DNA from: Candidozyma auris
Lineage: Eukaryota; Ascomycota; Pichiomycetes; Serinales; Metschnikowiaceae
Assembly: GCF_003013715.1 (NCBI RefSeq)
Contig: NC_072813.1
Coordinates: 372,001 to 436,000, forward strand
DNA: 64,000 nt
Direction of reading: 5' to 3'
A program made the translations under genes and the position numbers. Shown piece after piece: positions 9,439-18,215 of this stretch; the stretch's first letter is position 1; each line of letters opens with the position of its first letter. Below the pieces are notes generated by a model. That model had not been told where the DNA came from. It was given only the letters and a program-made list of their open reading frames with translations, and ran no database searches.

Positions 9439-10302
9439 ATGCCAACCACGGAAATAAAAGGATTCCAGGTGCTTCCGCTTAGGCTACCGGATAGCTCTGG
9501 CACACTGTACATATATTTCCGAAAACATGAGATGAAAGGAGCAGCAGGGGCACAAAGCATATCTGGCCGTTCGCTCTTCGTCTTCAACTTGCCTATTCAG
9601 ACCAACTATCTGGTGATTAAAAAATACTTTCAGCAAGTTGCTATAGGTGCGACTGTTGAATCTTTTATTCCTAGCATACTCACTGATCTTCAAGAAGATT
9701 TCTACGTTGACTTGACCAAACTCACTTCAGATCTTCACTATGAGGAGGACTCGAACGGCTACAAAGAGATCGCTCGAAAGCTTCCGAAAAATTGTGGCAT
9801 CATCACTTTTATCGACAAAGCTGCATTTCAACTCGCATTCAACGCCCTCAAGAAGTTGTCAAACGATGCAAAGGTCACAAACTGGCCGGTTCCTACTTTG
9901 GGGTCTGCATTTCTTCAAGAGAAGTACCAGAAGCAAATCTTGGACCCAGCTCAGCTATCAGCCGCGGTTGCAACAGCTTTGGCTAACTTTAATAGAGCTG
10001 AGCAGGAGCTGATGGAAGATCTCAAGAGAAGCACGCAGGTTGTCGATGAGGACGGTTTCACGTTGGTGGTTGGCTCGCACAGAAAGACAAAAGCAGGTAT
10101 CATGGGTAAACAGAAACTTGCTGCAACTGTGGGTCTGGAAAAGGCCAAGAGCAAGCTTAAGAAGAAAGAGAAGGAAGATTTCTATAGATTCCAGTTGAGA
10201 GAGAAGAAGAAGGCCGAGATGAATGACTTACTCCAAAAGTTTAAGCAGGATCAAGAGAGAGTCAAGGCAATGAAGGAGAAGAAGAGATTTAGACCATACT
10301 AA
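9439..10302 (+). CDS. RRP7: Rrp7, pre-rRNA processing factor (UTP-C subcomplex)
   Basis: This 287-residue nucleolar protein is required for 18S rRNA maturation and small-subunit assembly. The N-terminal half carries a degenerate RRM (SLFVFNLPIQTNYLVIKKYF, about 46-65, through GIITFIDKAAFQLAF). The C-terminal half has the Rrp7 signature: DEDGFTLVVGSHRKTKAG, then a long basic coiled helix and the terminal KRFRPY, which is characteristic of Rrp7 orthologues. S. cerevisiae Rrp7 is 297 residues. The ATG at 9439 is the first in frame. The upstream PAC/RRPE-like motifs fit ribosome-biogenesis co-regulation. Confidence 0.92.
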   Translation: MPTTEIKGFQVLPLRLPDSSGTLYIYFRKHEMKGAAGAQSISGRSLFVFNLPIQTNYLVIKKYFQQVAIGATVESFIPSILTDLQEDFYVDLTKLTSDLHYEEDSNGYKEIARKLPKNCGIITFIDKAAFQLAFNALKKLSNDAKVTNWPVPTLGSAFLQEKYQKQILDPAQLSAAVATALANFNRAEQELMEDLKRSTQVVDEDGFTLVVGSHRKTKAGIMGKQKLAATVGLEKAKSKLKKKEKEDFYRFQLREKKKAEMNDLLQKFKQDQERVKAMKEKKRFRPY

Positions 10303-10392
10303 TGTACTATAGTCATATTTAATAGAGAAGTTTATCATTGCAATCACATAAATTCAATATTGGGTGATGTATAAGACTACCCACCGTAATGT

Positions 10393-11280
10393 ATGTCGCA
10401 CTTTGAGAAAGTAATCTTTGAACTAGAGGCTCGAATGAGTAAAGACGAAGACGCCTACCAAAAATACATTGACCTGCTCTCCTTTGACCCATACCGACTT
10501 GAAGTGGAAACCTTTCAAATCTTGTCAACTATTCGCTATGATCTGAGCCTAACTTCATCTATTCCTCAAAGCGTGGATGAGGTGCTGAAGTTCAACTTCT
10601 TCTTGTTCAAGGAACATATAGCAAGACTTCGATTCACTGCTGACTATTTTACATCTGCGCTAAAGCACGAAAAGCTTGTAGATGACTTGTTCCCATACGA
10701 GATTACTGAGAAGCATATTCTTGATCAACTCAAAAACGCACTTTTTGAGTCCCAAGTCGAACTCTACCTACCATTAAAAGTTAGATTACTACTCAAGTTG
10801 GACGGCGAATTAAAGATTGAGCTTCATGAAACCTCCTTGAGACCCGACTTATATGATGGACTCGAGAATGATTTTCCAGAGGAGGATCAGTTCGACATAT
10901 ATGTGTATGATACCCCTATTCTACCTTCACCATTCACATCCTTCAAGACGACGAAAAGAGAAGCGTACAATGACGCCAGAAGCAAAGCTCTTCCTGGAAT
11001 AAGGCCAGGTAAAGAGGAGGTGATCTTGTTCAACACGATAAATGAAGTTATGGAAGGCTCCATCACAAATGTAGCCTTCCGGAACGATCAAGGCATGTGG
11101 ATAACACCTCAATTAACAACCGGTTGCTTGTGTGGTGTTACGAGAAATCACCTTCTTCAAAAAAATCTCATCCGTGAGGGAGACATCACGAGAAGTGCTC
11201 TCACCCTTGGCCAAGAAGTTCTTTTATTCAACGGAATAATGGGTATATCTAGGGGTATTATAAAAGGCTTTATTGTCTAG
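10393..11280 (+). CDS. ABZ2: Aminodeoxychorismate lyase (p-aminobenzoate synthesis)
   Basis: This 295-residue class-IV PLP aminotransferase-fold protein is best matched to Abz2, which converts 4-amino-4-deoxychorismate to p-aminobenzoate and pyruvate for folate synthesis. The diagnostic fold-type-IV segment is EVILFNTINEVMEGSITNVAF in the C-terminal third, followed by GCLCGVTRNHLL. S. cerevisiae Abz2 is longer (374 residues), but CTG-clade forms can be shorter. A branched-chain aminotransferase is unlikely given the N-terminal half. The stop at 11278-11280 is one base from the SER2 stop on the other strand, so their 3' ends must overlap as transcripts. Confidence 0.82.
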   Translation: MSHFEKVIFELEARMSKDEDAYQKYIDLLSFDPYRLEVETFQILSTIRYDLSLTSSIPQSVDEVLKFNFFLFKEHIARLRFTADYFTSALKHEKLVDDLFPYEITEKHILDQLKNALFESQVELYLPLKVRLLLKLDGELKIELHETSLRPDLYDGLENDFPEEDQFDIYVYDTPILPSPFTSFKTTKREAYNDARSKALPGIRPGKEEVILFNTINEVMEGSITNVAFRNDQGMWITPQLTTGCLCGVTRNHLLQKNLIREGDITRSALTLGQEVLLFNGIMGISRGIIKGFIV

Positions 11281-11281
11281 T

Positions 11282-12205
11282 TTACTCTATGAGTCTTTTG
11301 ATGGCTTCGTCATTGAAACCCATGATGTATAATATATCTTTTAATGAATTGGTGTTGAGGCAGCATGGAGCTTCCAATTGGACTTTAGGCTTAGCGTTCC
11401 ATGCAATACCAAACCCTGCAACGCTCATCATTTTCAAGTCATTTGCTCCATCACCAACGGCAACAGCAGTTTGTGGATCGATACCATGCTTTTGTGCAAT
11501 CTCGAGCAACAACTGAGCTTTCATCTCACCATTGACGATGGGCCCGAAAGTTGTCCCATCAAGCTTATTTGTTTTGTCAACACCGAGGTTGTTGGCGTAT
11601 GCGTAGTCTAAACCGAGTTGTTCTTTGACAAATGAAGCTAATGGGAGAAATCCTCCGGAGCACACTCCCATGACTATTCCCAAGGACTTCAAGGCTTTGC
11701 AAAGTTCGCGAGCGCCGTTTGTGATCCGCAATTTGAGCTTCAACTCATCCCACAACGTGGTAGCATCGATGCCTTTCAATAGGAGAACACGCTCACGCAA
11801 CGACTCAGTAAAATCAATCTCACCGTTCATGGCTCTCTCTGTGATTTCCGCAACCTTGTCTTCGATCTGAGCGTATGCCGCTATCAATTCAATAACTTCT
11901 TGGTAAATCAACGTTGAATCCATGTCAAAGATAAACAACTTTTTTTTTTTTCTTTCGAAGGTTTTCTGCAAATACACATCATAAGCTAGGTCATGTTGTT
12001 CAATTTGAGACCTGATCGTGTTTTTAACAATATCAGGCGTTGAGGTTGTGACCTGAAAGTCAATGACTCTGTCTTTTGAGAGCTCCTCTTTTCCAAGAAT
12101 TTGCAAGTTTTTGAGAGATGTCACGAAGTCTTGAATTTGCTGACGCTGCTCACTGGTCAAAGTAGAATCATGTGCAATAAAAGTTAAGGAATAGGTATCC
12201 GTCAT
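11282..12205 (-). CDS. SER2: Phosphoserine phosphatase
   Basis: This 307-residue HAD-family enzyme catalyses the last step of serine synthesis from 3-phosphoglycerate. Visible HAD motifs are FDMDSTLI (93-100, with the two catalytic aspartates), CSGGF (182-186) and GDGANDLKM (251-259). The N-terminal 85 residues form an ACT-like region also seen in yeast Ser2 (309 residues). The start is the ATG at 12205. TGAGTCT at 12251-12257 is a one-mismatch Gcn4-type site. SER1, which acts one step earlier, lies 30 kb away in the same window. Confidence 0.95.
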   Translation of the reverse strand: MTDTYSLTFIAHDSTLTSEQRQQIQDFVTSLKNLQILGKEELSKDRVIDFQVTTSTPDIVKNTIRSQIEQHDLAYDVYLQKTFERKKKKLFIFDMDSTLIYQEVIELIAAYAQIEDKVAEITERAMNGEIDFTESLRERVLLLKGIDATTLWDELKLKLRITNGARELCKALKSLGIVMGVCSGGFLPLASFVKEQLGLDYAYANNLGVDKTNKLDGTTFGPIVNGEMKAQLLLEIAQKHGIDPQTAVAVGDGANDLKMMSVAGFGIAWNAKPKVQLEAPCCLNTNSLKDILYIMGFNDEAIKRLIE

Positions 12206-12461
12206 GCGTAGAGTTTGTATCGGTAGAAAATGGAATTAAAATATATTTGATGAGTCTTATGCAAGTAGCTCTAAGTAATAAAACGTTTTATGCAGGCCTG
12301 AGGCCACTGAATATGGCTGCAAATTTCTGCCGAAGGTTGGTGCAGTAGACGTTAAATTTTCGACAGACTAGGCGAAGCAAGCGAGCGATGAGCGGAGATT
12401 TTTGGTGAATTCTTTGTGATTGTCTCTTGCGAGACACGTGGTAATGTTTGATCCGTCTGGC

Positions 12462-13550
12462 CTATGCTTCTGACTCCTCATGTTGTCTCCTCAAATCGTA
12501 TTCACTCAAGCCGATTTTCCCACCAAGCCTTCTGAAGTTGGACTTGTAAAGTGCCTGTTTTCTTTCCGCCATCTGATTCATCTCTTTCCAATACACGTCA
12601 TGAATATATTCGAAGTCGAGCATGCCGTTGAATTCCTTATCAAGCTGCTCTTTGGGAACAAAGTTCTCAAAGGGTTGGTCATAAATCGTTTTCAGACGAG
12701 TATATGGATCAATAAATGGACCGACCAACTTGAAAAATGTGTATCCAATCCAGGGGATATTTGTAAAAAGTCCACGACCCAATCTTTCGGGATAGTGATT
12801 TTGGAGAATATGTAAGACTTGCTTTGAAATACTAAGTGAGGGAAACTTAGAAGAAAGGTTCAAGTGAGCGGGAGCTGCCTTGAAGTCTATCAACAACGCC
12901 AATCCATCTTGACCAGGTGGCATAAACTGAATTACCCTTTCTAACATAAATACCAAGTGTTGTACCTGTCTTAGAGACGCCGAAGTGTTTTGGTACCCAT
13001 TTCTCAAATACAAACAAGGCCTGTTGTCGTTGTCGTAACCGACTATAAGGTTTTTGCCTGTGACGTTTTCTGCTTCGACTAATTCCGGAGTGATAATTTT
13101 TCTGGGATCACTATGACCAGGAACGGTAACGACCCCAAAAGTTCTTCTCCAAACCATAGTATCCTTTATTCTCTTGATTGTTGGTTCAACCTTCCATTTG
13201 GTGGCTCTCAAGTAGCGCAAAAAGCATTCCTTGGTAAGCCACGCCTTCTCTTCTTCAAGTATAGGATGTGTTTCAGCGTTGGAAGAATCCGAAACAGGAA
13301 TATTTTCCTTTATGTATTCCTCAAAGTATTCCAAAACGTCATTATATTTGGCGAGTTGATCGTCTGTAAGGTCGAATACTGGTGGTTTTATGGGATTTAC
13401 CGGAGCATCAAACGGAGTATGGCGCTTGACAAGACCTTTCTTAGGCACAGATGAAGACACAGAAGTTGCTTTTGATGACAACGATGCCGTATCTGGCTCC
13501 TGAGAGATAGAGAGCTCATCAGCCAGTCCGTTTTTTTTCCAAAATGGCAT
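12462..13550 (-). CDS. PDR16: Sec14-like phosphatidylinositol transfer protein (Pdr16/Pdr17 type)
   Basis: This 362-residue protein has a CRAL-TRIO N-terminal segment (FLRYLRATKWKVEPTIKRI) and a Sec14 lipid-binding domain. The latter includes NLIVGYDNDNRPCLYLRNG, FMPPGQDGLALLIDFKA and LHILQNHYPERLGRGLFTNIPW. Length and sequence fit Pdr16/Sfh3 or Pdr17/Sfh4 (about 350 residues), which exchange phosphatidylinositol and sterols and affect azole tolerance. I cannot separate the two paralogues with certainty. The ATG is at 13550, and a GTG codon just upstream is not used as a start. Confidence 0.85.
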   Translation of the reverse strand: MPFWKKNGLADELSISQEPDTASLSSKATSVSSSVPKKGLVKRHTPFDAPVNPIKPPVFDLTDDQLAKYNDVLEYFEEYIKENIPVSDSSNAETHPILEEEKAWLTKECFLRYLRATKWKVEPTIKRIKDTMVWRRTFGVVTVPGHSDPRKIITPELVEAENVTGKNLIVGYDNDNRPCLYLRNGYQNTSASLRQVQHLVFMLERVIQFMPPGQDGLALLIDFKAAPAHLNLSSKFPSLSISKQVLHILQNHYPERLGRGLFTNIPWIGYTFFKLVGPFIDPYTRLKTIYDQPFENFVPKEQLDKEFNGMLDFEYIHDVYWKEMNQMAERKQALYKSNFRRLGGKIGLSEYDLRRQHEESEA

Positions 13551-13878
13551 CACAATATCAAAGAAGGCTATTGTTTTCGTGCGCTATCTTTCTTTTTCAA
13601 TACCTCCCGCACTGAGAAACCGAAGCGCGTATTGGCTCTGCAGGGACCTCCAGCGGATGGATTGAAGAATATCAAAAAACGGTTGGCGCTGAGAACAACT
13701 TAAGATATGCAGCTCACCGCTTTTTCGTGAGACGAATTTTCCGACTTTTCTTTTACAAGTCACGTCCAGAGTTCCGCACGGTTTCAATAAGGCAACTTCA
13801 TGAATTCGCGAAATTCCACATCGGGTATCAGGAACCAATGTGCTTAAATAACGTCCTGATCAGTTCATCAATTTCATA
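13551..13878. promoter_or_regulatory. Divergent promoter PDR16-type gene / dynein light chain
   Basis: This 328-bp divergent intergenic region has no recognised RNA gene and no clear consensus site. A T-run (13531-13538) lies just inside the PDR16-type gene. Confidence 0.35.
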
Positions 13879-14217
13879 ATGTCCGTCACCCTTACAGCAT
13901 CTTCGAATCACACAGAGACCCCCGTTGATTTGGAGTTTTTCGGCACGACTCTTGCGAAAAATCTGGTCCATCTTGAAGAAGTTGGCAAGTTCACACATGA
14001 GGTCTCTGAGGCTCTCCACTCTAAGAGCAGTAAGCATAAATTCATCATTCTGGTGACCAAAATCATCTCGCCTACCCCAGTGAAAGCCGATTTGAAATTC
14101 AGGAATAGTGTGTGTGCTATCTGGGATCAGAATAAAGACGGCTTTTATAGTTTCGAAGTGAAGCCTTTCGAAACCAAGCTGTACATGGTCACCATTTTTT
14201 GGATAAGCAGATTTTAA
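13879..14217 (+). CDS. Tctex-1/DYNLT family dynein light chain
   Basis: This 112-residue protein fits the Tctex-1 dynein light-chain family in size and pattern. Family features are the KFIILVTKIIS strand after an N-terminal helical part, the central CAIWDQNKDGFYSFEV (the family has '..FWD...DG.....') and a terminal hydrophobic strand after the YMVTIFW segment. These proteins dimerise and bind dynein intermediate chain. S. cerevisiae has LC8 (Dyn2) but no obvious Tctex-1, so the gene is notable for a budding yeast. The start is the ATG at 13879. The gene is convergent with the next gene, with only 7 bp between stop codons. Confidence 0.72.
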   Translation: MSVTLTASSNHTETPVDLEFFGTTLAKNLVHLEEVGKFTHEVSEALHSKSSKHKFIILVTKIISPTPVKADLKFRNSVCAIWDQNKDGFYSFEVKPFETKLYMVTIFWISRF

Positions 14218-14224
14218 GGACAAG

Positions 14225-15256
14225 TCATTTACCATGCACACTGAACATTCTGCCACTATCAAGTTTGCTTTGAAACTCGTCAAGCTCATCACAGATCGTA
14301 AGAAGCTCGCGCAATTCTTCTTGAGGAGCAAGTTCTCGAAGACACCGTTGGGTATTCTCAAGCAATTGTCTGACGTCAGGATCTTTGTTTGGCTCAAAAT
14401 GAATGTTTGCAAATTCTTTCGGAATATGTGTTGGAATATTACTGAGATTGATGTCGTCCGCTAAACGGGCCTCATCTAGTCGAAAGTCCTTCTTTTTCTG
14501 TTCCATATCTCGGGCATCCAGTGCCTGAATTGACGCTGTTGTCTTCTTGAACTCTTCCAAATACTTTGTATCATCATCGAAGGCTCTTTTTATTGATTTG
14601 TAGTAAGCCTCAAGCTCTTGAAGCTGTTGATTCTCTGCCAGAAGGTATGCTTCGTACATTGCTTTCTTGCGTTGAGCTTGATCGATATCAAGATTATTAT
14701 GCGGATCGGCTTTCACACCCCGTAATTTTACCAGTAGAGACTTTACGGGCGGTAGTTTAGTCACTTTTAGTCTGGCCAAGAAAGACTTCGCAAGTTTATC
14801 GCTAGTCCAGTGTTGGGAGAGTACTTTCTGCGCTTCGGCGATCTTATACTGTTCATTTGTAGAGCCCTTATACCTTTCGAGTACTTTGTTGAGGGCAATG
14901 CTGAAAATCCTATCGAGTGACTTGAACAGATCTGGTTCTAGTTTAGTCCAAAGACGGTCAATGACTTTTGAAGGAACTCGCTTCTTATACCGCCCCCTTT
15001 CGAGACCCAAAGGGTTTTCTGGATCAAGTTCATCGTCCTCTTCAAGCCATTTCCTCGGTCTTTTGAAGGCTTGCGAAGCTTGTAGCTGTGGCTGCGTTCT
15101 GCCGTTTCCTTTGTGGTTATCGCTTTCTAGCCCTGGAGTGGTCAGTCGTGATCTTCCTGATTGATTGTCCTCACTTTCGCTTTGCGGACGAATCACGAAG
15201 TTCGCGGGCTCCTTGATTGTTCCATTATCTGTCTCCTCTAAGTTGGGAGACAGCAT
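14225..15256 (-). CDS. Coiled-coil nuclear protein, possibly kinetochore Okp1/CENP-Q
   Basis: This 343-residue protein has a disordered, charged N-terminus (1-90) with a basic patch near RGRYKKR. Predicted long helices follow: KVIDRLWTKLEPDLFKSLDRIF, then LARLKVTKLPPVKSLLVKLRG, a coiled-coil stretch rich in Leu, Glu and Gln, and a C-terminal helix. The order 'W..L', then 'LKVTKLPP', then coiled coil is reminiscent of CENP-Q/Okp1 of the inner-kinetochore COMA complex. This is weak recall rather than a clear motif, and another coiled-coil complex subunit is possible. The start is the ATG at 15256. Confidence 0.5.
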   Translation of the reverse strand: MLSPNLEETDNGTIKEPANFVIRPQSESEDNQSGRSRLTTPGLESDNHKGNGRTQPQLQASQAFKRPRKWLEEDDELDPENPLGLERGRYKKRVPSKVIDRLWTKLEPDLFKSLDRIFSIALNKVLERYKGSTNEQYKIAEAQKVLSQHWTSDKLAKSFLARLKVTKLPPVKSLLVKLRGVKADPHNNLDIDQAQRKKAMYEAYLLAENQQLQELEAYYKSIKRAFDDDTKYLEEFKKTTASIQALDARDMEQKKKDFRLDEARLADDINLSNIPTHIPKEFANIHFEPNKDPDVRQLLENTQRCLRELAPQEELRELLTICDELDEFQSKLDSGRMFSVHGK

Positions 15257-15401
15257 GGTTCTTCGTTGTGTAGTAACGGTTTGTTATTGTTCTAGAATAC
15301 CCCTACTGTGCGCGATGTCTACTTTGTATACATACATAGGCAAGGATCGCGATGATGTACTTGACACAGATATGATGAGGAATTGAATGCTAAATCTAAT
15401 A

Positions 15402-16787
15402 TTACCTGATGATTGCGTCGTCTGCCTTGAGAGCTTTATAGAAGCTGAGCTCCATTCTTTGTGTAGCTTCAACCAAGGTTTTTCGGGTCAAGCCAAACCG
15501 CACGCACAAGTAACCTAGTAACTTCTCCTCCAACATCAAGATATTCTCAGAAGAAAGAGTATTCTTCTTTCGTTCGATGAAATCCACCTGTGACTTACGA
15601 ACCTCAGTTGGCTTCTCTGAAGCTGAGAGTGAGAATATTTCATAGAGTTTTTTAGTTGTCGGTGGTATATCAACACTGTCACCCAGTTTGCGGTCTTCAG
15701 GAATTAGATTATTCTGAATCCAGTCAAAATACTTAGAAGTCTTTTCCTTCGACATTTCTATCATGGAAGTAAAAGGCATTGAGTGAATCTTCGTATTAAA
15801 GCAGGGGATATCTGAGCCGGTCATGCTAAGAAATTCGATCCACTTGTCTAAGTCAGGAACGTCTGGAGCCGCTGCGAAGTATAGTTTAATAACCAAATGT
15901 AAAAGTGCAACGTACTGTGTCTCGGGCAAAGACGTGACATTTTTCCAAGTTGAGTTGAAGTATCCTTCTGTGATTCGATAACCTATTCTATGAAACAATG
16001 TGAGAAGACACGGCGCGTCTTGAAGTTTGAGATCGATAAATACCTTAAAAGCCCCAGGATAAAAAAGCTCTAATGATGTGCGCCATTGATTGATAGGTGC
16101 TACCACAGATGCTAACGTGCCGACCTTGCGATGAAAGAGATCATTGATTGGGATTGAATTGGCTGAAAATAGCCTCTGGGCTAGATTGAGCTGTCGTAGA
16201 TACGAGGTCGGGATGAGCGTTGCAGCATTTATGAAAGGTACTTTGTTTGTTTTGAGCAATCGTAGAAAGTCATCAATGTAGATCGGATGTTGATTGAGCT
16301 GTCTCATTGCCAAAAAAATAAGAACGTATAAGTCTAGAATCGTTGGTGATGTCGAGTCATGGAAATTCTTACAGAAGCGTACCCAGAATATCTTGGTAAG
16401 AATTGTTACATTCTGCAAGTAGCTTGAATCGCCAGGAAACAACTCTTTAACAACCATGGCGAGAATTTTTCGTAGTAGGTGTTGAGCCACCTTATAATGC
16501 AATGCCCTAGCTTCTTTGCCGTACAAGCGGGATGGCGCAACAGGTGTAGAAGACTGCGTTGGAACTGCCGATGCTGTGACGCTGGAACCAAACCCTGTAT
16601 CATTGATCAGCAAGTTGATTCTTCTTGTTTGGGTGTAGGCTTCTCCATCATCTTCACCAAACTCCACATTTCCCTCGACAACATGACCATATTGACATAT
16701 CTTACGGCCAGCGTACGACTTATATAGCCTGGATCGGCAGTTGCCAATGCCACATATGGGGCCCCTGATCCAGGTCAGCTGGGACAT
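15402..16787 (-). CDS. RRN7: Rrn7, RNA polymerase I core factor subunit (TAF1B family)
   Basis: This 461-residue protein starts at the ATG at 16787 (MSQLTWIRGPICG). An in-frame extension up to 16940 would add a hydrophobic segment without family counterpart and is rejected. The N-terminal zinc ribbon is visible: CGIGNC, then SYAGRKICQYGHVVEGNVE with a CxxxH pair. After it come TFIIB-like cyclin folds, including FFPGDSSYLQ-type and LDLYVLIFLAMRQL segments. Rrn7 with Rrn6 and Rrn11 forms the core factor that recruits Pol I to rDNA promoters. S. cerevisiae Rrn7 is 514 residues. Confidence 0.88.
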   Translation of the reverse strand: MSQLTWIRGPICGIGNCRSRLYKSYAGRKICQYGHVVEGNVEFGEDDGEAYTQTRRINLLINDTGFGSSVTASAVPTQSSTPVAPSRLYGKEARALHYKVAQHLLRKILAMVVKELFPGDSSYLQNVTILTKIFWVRFCKNFHDSTSPTILDLYVLIFLAMRQLNQHPIYIDDFLRLLKTNKVPFINAATLIPTSYLRQLNLAQRLFSANSIPINDLFHRKVGTLASVVAPINQWRTSLELFYPGAFKVFIDLKLQDAPCLLTLFHRIGYRITEGYFNSTWKNVTSLPETQYVALLHLVIKLYFAAAPDVPDLDKWIEFLSMTGSDIPCFNTKIHSMPFTSMIEMSKEKTSKYFDWIQNNLIPEDRKLGDSVDIPPTTKKLYEIFSLSASEKPTEVRKSQVDFIERKKNTLSSENILMLEEKLLGYLCVRFGLTRKTLVEATQRMELSFYKALKADDAIIR

Positions 16788-18215
16788 GTTGGTGATGGTA
16801 GGTGATGGGGATGAGCTGATGCAGGACACGAGGTTGAAGGTGGAGTAGATGGAGTAATGATAGAGAAGCAAGAAAACGAGGACATGGAGAAAATTGACTA
16901 AGAGAACATTGAAGCTGTTTGATGAGAATAGCTGGCACAATTATTTATTTTTCGATGCTAACCTTGGTGATGCCCACTCAATCGTACCCGTTGATGAGTT
17001 TGTGGCTGCGAATTAGTAAGAGAAGAACGGGCGAAAGAGGCAAAACAATCCAGTCTTAAGAATCAAGAAAAATCAATTCAAAGCTTACTCATCAGCCAAT
17101 TGGTTGCTCAGTTGCGATTCCTCAATGTCGGTGTCTCGTGGGCAACCAGTTAGATTTTGCAGCCAAGGAGAAGAAGACCTGGACAAGCCCTATTCAAGAC
17201 CACCCTCACAAACCGAAAGTTCAATGAGCCTATACGAATTCCAACATAATGTTGAGACGTAAATTAATCTGTTTCACGTCACCGCCTTCAAATACCTTAT
17301 CGCCTCGACCTCGGCTCGTCCCTTTCCCTTTTCATACTAGTCATCTCACTAGTCCCATCACCGCATCCTAACAGCGAAACACCTCAACTCCCCTACCCAG
17401 CAAAACCTCCTAGGTCCAACGTCCTTCACAGTATGCAATCCCCCATACTCACCCACCATTCCATCCGAACACCCGCGTGGCTCTAACAAAAGTACCCAGA
17501 GTAGTGACCACCACCACTTGTGAGGGTAAGCTCCAGAGGGGGGCTCGGTGACAGGCCTCTGCCAAAGTCCGGCGCGGCACTCCGGGGCCCTACAAAAAAC
17601 GAGGCCCATCCTAAGTGCGGGCTGCGAAAAAAAGAGTACACCCACTTAGATTCGACCTCCAGAAAGTCTTTCGAATCTCCGAGACTCACTCACCACATCT
17701 AAGTTGTCTTTTTAGCCGTTGTACATTTCTGGCGTTTGGAAGCACAATAAACCGAAATTCCCGAGACACTGGTCACGGCGTCCACTATCGAGCTACGGTG
17801 CGAAATCACAAACGTAGATTAACCCTGTTGCACCCGCTCACCAACATACACAAAGCTAAGTTGCTGTCAGCCTTGTGCCTTGCAGATGTTGCAGCCAGTC
17901 AGCAATTGGGCGTTGTCAGGTTGTATCTTGTGCAATTATAATTAGTAAATGATTTTCTCAAGAAGAAACAGAGTTTCTGTTGCCTGAAAGGGATTTGGCT
18001 CGGGGCCTTGACTCGGCGTTAGGCGCCAGTTTCCCTAGAATCCCACACTACTGCACGCACCCAGATGAAGCAACAGAAGATGCGCCTTACCTCTCCTTCA
18101 TACCCCACAGGGTGGGGCCAAGCTACGAGGCTCCGAGCTATATAAGGACCAATTGCCTAGTCCACTCTACCTTTTTTTTTTTCTTCTTCTTCTTTTTCAT
18201 AGTAGTTTCTTCATT
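16788..18215. promoter_or_regulatory. Long upstream region of the aldehyde dehydrogenase gene
   Basis: This 1.4-kb gap lies between divergent RRN7 and ALD. An unusually GC-rich block spans about 17380-17640 and has several C4/G4 runs, including STRE-type CCCCT (17390-17394) and AGGGG (17537-17541). Near the gene are the inverted repeat CCCCAC-AGG-GTGGGG (18103-18117) and a TATA box TATATAAG (18139-18146), 77 bp before the start. A T-run at 18172-18181 precedes the ATG. Open frames across the GC block are not protein-like. Confidence 0.55.
18139..18146 (+). promoter_or_regulatory. TATA box of the aldehyde dehydrogenase gene
   Basis: TATATAAG fits the yeast TATAWAWR consensus and lies 77 bp upstream of the chosen ATG at 18216. 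That spacing is normal for a regulated, TATA-containing yeast promoter. Confidence 0.65.

Noticed and set aside
16788..16940. N-terminal extension of RRN7
   Set aside because: The extra 51 residues are hydrophobic and lie before the conserved zinc ribbon; family proteins start near the ATG at 16787.
17358..17645. Open frames across the GC-rich block upstream of ALD
   Set aside because: High GC alone lengthens open frames; the translations show no hydrophobic core pattern or motif.
18153..18215. Upstream in-frame ATG of the aldehyde dehydrogenase
   Set aside because: It adds a hydrophobic leader that would mask a good mitochondrial presequence starting at 18216.
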